NCBI GenBank assembly: GCA_003838065.1
Contig: QZAC01000091.1
Span: 1 to 9,616 of the forward strand
Source of the DNA: Methanocalculus sp. MSAO_Arc2
GTDB lineage: Archaea; Halobacteriota; Methanomicrobia; Methanomicrobiales; Methanocorpusculaceae
DNA: 9,616 bases
Reading direction: 5' to 3'
This document shows positions 5,405-9,616 of this stretch, piece after piece; position 1 is the stretch's first letter; the number at the start of each line of letters is the position of its first letter. The position numbers and the translations under genes were made by a program. The notes under the pieces are model-generated. The model saw nothing but the letters and a program-made list of their open reading frames with translations. It ran no database searches and was not told the DNA's origin.

Positions 5405-6784
5405 TTACCAGCTTTTTCCCCTGCGTGGAGATCCACGTTTGCGCCTCTTCTTTCGAACAATAAATACCCCACCCGCAATGAGAAGGAGAACCAGTACTGC
5501 TCCCCCGATAAGAACGAGATCCGGTTTTGGCTCAAGCGTGATGGTAACCGAATGCTGCAGGCCGTCGATTGGTATGGCAAGATCTGATCCCCCTTCATAA
5601 TACCCATCCTTTGAAGCTGTCAGGGTGTACCCCCGACCGGGATTGAGCGAGATAAAGAGGAACCCCTGTTCGTTGGTAGTCCCCTTCTCCACTTCATCAA
5701 CATATACCTGTGCACCGGCGATAACCACATGTGACGTATCTTCGACCAGTACCCGGACAGGAACGGGAGTGTAGGTGAGCGTTGCGATAAAATCGATAGA
5801 ATCTTCTGAAACAGCTATCTCCTGGCTGTATGATTCAAAACCGCTCTTGCGGATCTCAAGCAGGTATATGCCTGTAGAGAGCCTTCCAAGCGATGCCCGC
5901 CCGTACTCATCGGTCTTGGTTACCAGAACTCCGTCAAGGTAGATATCGGCATCTTCCACTACCTTCCGTTCGAAATCGAAAACAGAGACGGAGGTGGTAT
6001 GATATGCTGTTTTCATGCCGATAGAGAGGACCTGCTGATCTCCAGTTATAAACTCACGTTCTGTATGGGTTTCGTATTCAGGTTTCTTCACGGTGATGAG
6101 ATAATCAAAGCCCTTCCTGAGATTGTATGAAAAAACACCGTCATCACCTGTTATGCCACGTACATCACCATCGATTGAGATCTCTGCACCGCTGATCGGC
6201 TCATGAGTCTCGTCATCGAAAACCCGGAAGACCAACCGATCACCTCTCTCCATCACAGCTGAGATCTCACGGTTTGAACCAGAGAGGAGAACCGATACGT
6301 GTTTATCACTGTAATCAAGGGCGGTGATTGTTACCTGGTAGGTTTCACCGTCATCAAGGGTAAAGGCCGTTTTTCCATCAGATCTCGTTGCGTCGGTCTT
6401 ATCGGTTCCAGGACCGGTTACCCGGACGACTGCATCTTTCATCGGGGCGATATGCTCATCATAGACCCGGACAGTCAGGATGACGGTGCTCTTTGAGAGG
6501 ATTACAGTCCTGCTCCTTTCAGTTGCCTCAACAAATACTGTCCTGCTCTGATACCCTGATTTTGATACCCTGAGATTGAAACCATCTATTCCTGCATGAG
6601 AATGCTTGAATATTCCGGATCCATCTGTCCGTCCTACATGACTTCCATCAACATAAACATCAGCACCGGGGAGGGGATTACCGAAGGTATCCTCGACCGT
6701 TACGCTGAGCGTGACTATTGCCTGCGCCGGTCCCGCAAGCACCAGGAGGACGATGATCAGTGGTATGAACCAAAGAGAACGCAT
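5405..6784 (-). CDS. Membrane-anchored surface protein with five carboxypeptidase-regulatory-like / PEGA-like domains
   Basis: The 459-residue product has a signal peptide (1-22, ending GPAQA), then five tandem beta-sandwich units of about 75 residues: roughly 24-98, 101-178, 182-258, 262-338 and 341-417. Each shows the same pattern: V-x-V-x-D, then GA-x-V-Y-x-DG, TD-x-x-G-x-F, a Y-x-L-x-x-x-K-x-GY/F segment and a closing strand. A hydrophobic helix (424-443) and a basic tail (RKKRRKRGSPRRGKSW) anchor it with the C-terminus inside. Such folds are non-catalytic stalk or binding modules on archaeal and bacterial surfaces, so a structural or adhesive role outside the membrane is inferred. The ATG lies 26 bases after the deoA stop, with only a weak GGGA site, and is probably read from the same message. 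The ligand is unknown. Confidence 0.85.
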   Translation of the reverse strand: MRSLWFIPLIIVLLVLAGPAQAIVTLSVTVEDTFGNPLPGADVYVDGSHVGRTDGSGIFKHSHAGIDGFNLRVSKSGYQSRTVFVEATERSRTVILSKSTVILTVRVYDEHIAPMKDAVVRVTGPGTDKTDATRSDGKTAFTLDDGETYQVTITALDYSDKHVSVLLSGSNREISAVMERGDRLVFRVFDDETHEPISGAEISIDGDVRGITGDDGVFSYNLRKGFDYLITVKKPEYETHTEREFITGDQQVLSIGMKTAYHTTSVSVFDFERKVVEDADIYLDGVLVTKTDEYGRASLGRLSTGIYLLEIRKSGFESYSQEIAVSEDSIDFIATLTYTPVPVRVLVEDTSHVVIAGAQVYVDEVEKGTTNEQGFLFISLNPGRGYTLTASKDGYYEGGSDLAIPIDGLQHSVTITLEPKPDLVLIGGAVLVLLLIAGGVFIVRKKRRKRGSPRRGKSW

Positions 6785-6810
6785 ACACTTTACTATTGTG
6801 TTCTTCCCTA

Positions 6811-8349
6811 TTAGTGCATCGGTGATCGCCAGTGATCTCCGGGTACCCGGTCGATCAGCATTCCCTCAACAGCGACCGGCATCAGGCGTCTGCCTTCCTC
6901 AAGCGCCTTCTGGAGACGCCAGCCTCGGTCGGCATGGATGGTAAAGATAGGGTCACCCTTCTTCACATGCTGGCCCTGTTTCTTATGGAATATGATGCCT
7001 GCACCATGATCATGTGGGGCGCCTGCAGCACGCGCTATTGTGATCAGTGCCCGGTTGTTCATTTCGACCACATATCCGGTTTCTGGAGCATTGACGGTGA
7101 ATGCATGGTCGCCGGGCATGAGATCTTCTGGCATCACATCAGGATCTCCCCCCTGCACCTCGATGATCTGCTTCATCATTGTATCTGCTTTTCCAGATGA
7201 GAGAAGTTCAAGTGCTGCCTCTGTTCCAGTACCTGCCTGGACTTTGCCAGCCATCTCAAGCGCAATGCCCGCAATTGCCGCACTCTTCTGGATGAGCGAT
7301 TCAGGAGCCTCACTCCCTTTCAATATGGAAAGGGCTTCTGCAACCTCCAGGTTGACGCCGATGGACCGGCCAATCGGGGTCTCGCCATAGGTAAGGGCGC
7401 ATTCGACCCTTATACCGAGCCGATCCCCAAGCTCCATGAAGTCACGGGCAAGCCGGCGGCCCTCTTCAATCGTCTGTACTTTCGCATGCCTGCCGACCGG
7501 GATATCGATGACCACAAGATCGGCGCCGACAGCGAATTTCTTTGCCATCACCGAGGCGAGCATCTGGCCATGAGGATCAATCTTGAGAGGATACTCGTAC
7601 AGGATGATCTTATCATCAGCAGGTGCGATGTTGGTTGCTCCACCCCATACAATGGCACCACCCACCTTTTCTGTAATTGTTTGTAGTTCACTTGCCGAGA
7701 AGGTAACCGGAGCAAGGGCTTCCATCAGGTCTGCCGTACCTCCTGCCCCTGTGATGGCCCTGGAGCTTGTTTTGGGGCATTTCAGACCAGCAGCCATGAT
7801 GATCGGGACAACAATGAGGGTTATCTTATTGCCGGGAACCCCCCCGATTGAGTGTTTATCAACAATCGGCCGTGAAGCAAATGAGAGTTGCTCACCGGTT
7901 GCTACCGTTGCCCGGGTGAGGTACTCAATCTCATCCATGTCAAGTCCGTTGATATATGTCCCGACAATATATGCACTGATCTCACCCGGGGAGAGTGTAT
8001 CGTCAACAATTTCGCGGACGATCGAATGCGTCTCTTCTTTGGAGAGTTTACCGCCATCCATCTTCTTTTTAATAAAATCAATGGACGCAGGCCTGCCAAC
8101 AGCCCGGACCTCGACCGCATCGCCAGTTTCAAGCTGCAACCGCCGGTTTGTTATCTGGTAGACACCAGCTGTACCCTGCGGGAGCATGCTTGCAGTGGTC
8201 GTGACGAAAGCCTGTGCAGCTGTTTTCTTCTCTTCGTTATACACCTCAACGCGATCCCCGTCAAGGACCCCGATGGTGCGGGCATCGTCCCGGTTGAGGA
8301 GGAGGCCCCGATATTCAATGTCAAGCACTTTTCCAGAAAGACGGACCAT
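6811..8349 (-). CDS. deoA: AMP phosphorylase
   Basis: The enzyme splits AMP (also CMP and UMP in studied relatives) with phosphate, giving the free base and ribose 1,5-bisphosphate. In archaea that product goes through ribose-1,5-bisphosphate isomerase to RuBisCO. The 512-residue length fits archaeal AMP phosphorylase (near 500) rather than bacterial thymidine phosphorylase (near 440). The extra part is the N-terminal domain (about 1-85, MVRLSGKVLDIEYRG onward). The nucleoside phosphorylase core follows: KHSIGGVPGNK (165-175, phosphate binding), SSRAITGAGGTADLME (195-210, family signature with M in place of the usual aliphatic residue), KKFAVGADLVVIDIP (270-284) and the C-terminal HKKQGQHVKKGDPIF barrel (455-469). 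ATG 8349 has a perfect GGAGGT eight bases upstream. A T-rich terminator separates it from the S-layer gene, so it probably has its own promoter. No isomerase or RuBisCO gene is in view. Confidence 0.97.
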   Translation of the reverse strand: MVRLSGKVLDIEYRGLLLNRDDARTIGVLDGDRVEVYNEEKKTAAQAFVTTTASMLPQGTAGVYQITNRRLQLETGDAVEVRAVGRPASIDFIKKKMDGGKLSKEETHSIVREIVDDTLSPGEISAYIVGTYINGLDMDEIEYLTRATVATGEQLSFASRPIVDKHSIGGVPGNKITLIVVPIIMAAGLKCPKTSSRAITGAGGTADLMEALAPVTFSASELQTITEKVGGAIVWGGATNIAPADDKIILYEYPLKIDPHGQMLASVMAKKFAVGADLVVIDIPVGRHAKVQTIEEGRRLARDFMELGDRLGIRVECALTYGETPIGRSIGVNLEVAEALSILKGSEAPESLIQKSAAIAGIALEMAGKVQAGTGTEAALELLSSGKADTMMKQIIEVQGGDPDVMPEDLMPGDHAFTVNAPETGYVVEMNNRALITIARAAGAPHDHGAGIIFHKKQGQHVKKGDPIFTIHADRGWRLQKALEEGRRLMPVAVEGMLIDRVPGDHWRSPMH

Positions 8350-8357
8350 AGATGCTA

Positions 8358-8363
8358 ACCTCC
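8358..8363 (-). promoter_or_regulatory. Strong ribosome binding site of deoA
   Basis: GGAGGT on the minus strand, with eight bases to the ATG, fixes the start. A TATA-like ATATCATATAA block just beyond (about 8375-8386) looks like a promoter but lies too close: its transcript would begin inside or after this site. The true promoter is probably further upstream, where I find no clear candidate. Confidence 0.8.
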
Positions 8364-8497
8364 GTTTGGTCTGGTTATATGATATGGATGTTGGTTTTGG
8401 GAAGGATAAGGGTTGGCCGGGAGGAGACGGGCACGTCCTTGTGCCTTCATGTGTATTTTCTGTAAAAATGAGCGGTAGCTATTGTGTTTTGTCGTGA

Positions 8498-8514
8498 TAA
8501 AGAAAAAAGAAATA
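8498..8514 (-). terminator. T-rich terminator of the S-layer gene
   Basis: Beginning 8 bases beyond the S-layer stop codon, the minus strand reads TTATTTCTTTTTTCTTT. It is a classic archaeal oligo-T transcription end and marks the boundary between the S-layer unit and deoA. A small GGCAC / GTGCC stem (8430-8445) lies farther on and is probably unrelated. Confidence 0.65.
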
Positions 8515-8522
8515 AGATGGGT

Positions 8523-9616
8523 TTAGTTCCTGCGAATGACGAGGAACGCTACCGCAATAAGGCCTGCAATCGCTACAAGTGCGCCAAATCCAGGTGCCGG
8601 TTCAGGTGTCGGCTCTGGTGTCGGTGTTGGCTCTGGTGTCGGTGTTGGCTCTGGTGTCGGTGTTGGCTCTGGTGTCGGTGTTACCGGAACAGCTTCAAGC
8701 ACGTTGAATGTTGTGGTTGAAGTTATTGCGGCTTCGATTGATTCGACACTCACAATGTATTCATCAGGTGCAAATGGTGTTGCATCAACTTCGAATGACC
8801 AGCTGTTGTAGTCAGCATTGCCATCAACGACCTTAACTGTGCCAGAAGCGCCAGCGAATTCAGCAGGTGCCTCCTTTGGTGCAGGCTCGAACCGTGAAGA
8901 GATGACTTCTACGATTAAATCGTTGTCAACAGCGAGGTTCGTTGTACCGGTGATGGTGAACGTGTCTCCGACGTACCTGTCACCAATGCTGTCAATCCTA
9001 ATCCATGGTTCTTCAACAAGGAATGAAGCCCTGACATAGGTATCATCGATCTGTGGCTTGTTCAGCAGGTCAATGAGCGCCTGTGCTGCCTGAGCACCCT
9101 GCAGACGTCCTGGACCTTCAACAACGAACTCGTCAATTCCGTCACGATCCTGTACTAATGTTCTATCTCCTACTGTCCGAACCACAACGTCGAACTCATC
9201 GTTCTCCATTGGATGCTGGACGACAACGAAGTACTGACCGGCAGATCGATCAGCTGTCCAGGCAGAATCCAGGTCATCGAATTCAAATGTCCCGTCATCT
9301 TCGACATCTACTGTGCCACGGAAGAAGTAGTTCCTGCCAAAGACCCATACCGCAACCCCATCACTGGGTTCACCCTCAGCAGTTCCGCGGATGTAAATGT
9401 CATCGCCCTTGGCAACAGTGGTTGCAGAAGGTGTAGCGGTAACGAATGGCTTCCTGAGGACGATGCTGACTGAGTCGTAGTCATTTGCCTGGGCGAGGTT
9501 GTTCCTGTTGAACGGATCGGTTAATGCGTATACCGTGTATGAACCAGCGTCAAGACCGATTCCGCTTGTGGACCATTTCCTCTCATAGGTGTCGTCTGTG
9601 CGGACCGGTGTTGGTC
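8523..9616 (-). CDS. S-layer-type surface glycoprotein, C-terminal part, with PGF-CTERM signal
   Basis: The frame stays open to the right edge, so 363 C-terminal residues are visible and the start lies outside the window; the methionine at 9209 is internal. Beta-rich surface repeats precede a segment YIRGTAEGEPSDG...AVWVFGRNYFFRGT...GQYFVVVQHPM that I recognise from Methanomicrobiales S-layer proteins (often listed with DUF3821). A TPTPEP linker follows, then PGFGALVAIAGLIAVAFLVIRRN. This C-terminus is a PGF-CTERM tripartite signal: PGF motif, hydrophobic helix, basic end. It is expected to be cut by archaeosortase ArtA, with lipid attachment. The Pro-Thr linker is a likely O-glycosylated spacer through the cell wall. 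The protein is probably abundant, forming or joining the S-layer. A T-rich terminator follows. Confidence 0.93.
   Translation of the reverse strand, partial: PTPVRTDDTYERKWSTSGIGLDAGSYTVYALTDPFNRNNLAQANDYDSVSIVLRKPFVTATPSATTVAKGDDIYIRGTAEGEPSDGVAVWVFGRNYFFRGTVDVEDDGTFEFDDLDSAWTADRSAGQYFVVVQHPMENDEFDVVVRTVGDRTLVQDRDGIDEFVVEGPGRLQGAQAAQALIDLLNKPQIDDTYVRASFLVEEPWIRIDSIGDRYVGDTFTITGTTNLAVDNDLIVEVISSRFEPAPKEAPAEFAGASGTVKVVDGNADYNSWSFEVDATPFAPDEYIVSVESIEAAITSTTTFNVLEAVPVTPTPEPTPTPEPTPTPEPTPTPEPTPEPAPGFGALVAIAGLIAVAFLVIRRN
8611..8682 (-). repeat. Four perfect 18-base tandem repeats coding the Pro-Thr linker
   Basis: Four identical 18-base units (plus strand GGCTCTGGTGTCGGTGTT) are followed on the left by a degenerate partial copy (8599-8610). 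Each unit codes six residues of the TPTPEP linker in the S-layer protein. Because the unit is a multiple of three, gain or loss of copies changes linker length without a frameshift. Identical copies suggest recent duplication or slippage. Confidence 0.9.

Noticed and set aside
5223..5600. 125-codon plus-strand frame over tRNA-Arg
   Set aside because: It runs through the tRNA and then antisense to the five-domain surface protein, so it is fortuitous.
7583..8161. 192-codon open frame on the plus strand inside deoA
   Set aside because: It is antisense to a fully conserved AMP phosphorylase, has no recognisable domain, and reflects the codon bias of the opposite strand.
8375..8386. TATA-like block as the deoA promoter
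   Set aside because: The expected transcript start would fall inside or after the strong GGAGGT site, which would waste it.
8611..8682. CRISPR array
   Set aside because: The units are directly joined 18-base repeats with no spacers, within a coding frame.
8484..8720. Cysteine- and tryptophan-rich repeat protein on the plus strand
   Set aside because: The CRCW pattern is simply the complement of the PTPE repeat codons of the S-layer gene.

Overview
The window looks like chromosomal DNA from a methanogenic archaeon, most likely of the order Methanomicrobiales. The supporting genes are mer (methanogenesis from CO2), an NrpR-type nitrogen regulator, an archaeal AMP phosphorylase, and an S-layer protein with a (PTPE)n linker and a PGF-CTERM sorting tail. 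AT-rich box A-like promoter elements, poly-T 3' ends, GGAGGT-type ribosome binding sites and a tRNA without an encoded CCA end also fit an archaeon. The genus cannot be fixed from the sequence alone.

Layout, left to right. Positions 1-229 hold no convincing gene, but contain a TATA-like element, an inverted repeat and the T-rich 3' end of mer. mer (230-1216, minus) uses a TTG start. A 241-base divergent promoter region separates it from a large plus-strand gene (1458-3599) for an atypical FtsZ/tubulin-superfamily protein with a coiled coil and a long disordered tail. Convergent with that gene is a minus-strand pair, dut (5020-4580) then nrpR (4593-3634), overlapping by 14 bases. Positions 5021-5298 hold a possible 39-residue small ORF and a GC-rich inverted repeat. 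They are followed by tRNA-Arg(UCG) at 5299-5370 on the plus strand.

The right part is all minus strand. A partial S-layer glycoprotein gene (from the window edge down to 8523) ends at a T-rich terminator. AMP phosphorylase deoA (8349-6811) follows, and 26 bases after it comes a membrane-anchored protein with five tandem carboxypeptidase-regulatory-like beta domains (6784-5405).

Functionally this is mostly housekeeping. mer serves the methanogenic C1 pathway, dut removes dUTP, deoA feeds AMP into the archaeal ribose-1,5-bisphosphate pathway, and nrpR senses nitrogen status. The S-layer protein and the five-domain anchored protein build the cell surface. The least understood gene is the FtsZ-like protein. 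Its first glycine-rich loop is intact, its second (the tubulin signature) is degenerate, and its 320-residue C-terminal extension is unlike that of ordinary FtsZ. No CRISPR array, insertion sequence, integrase or phage gene was seen.
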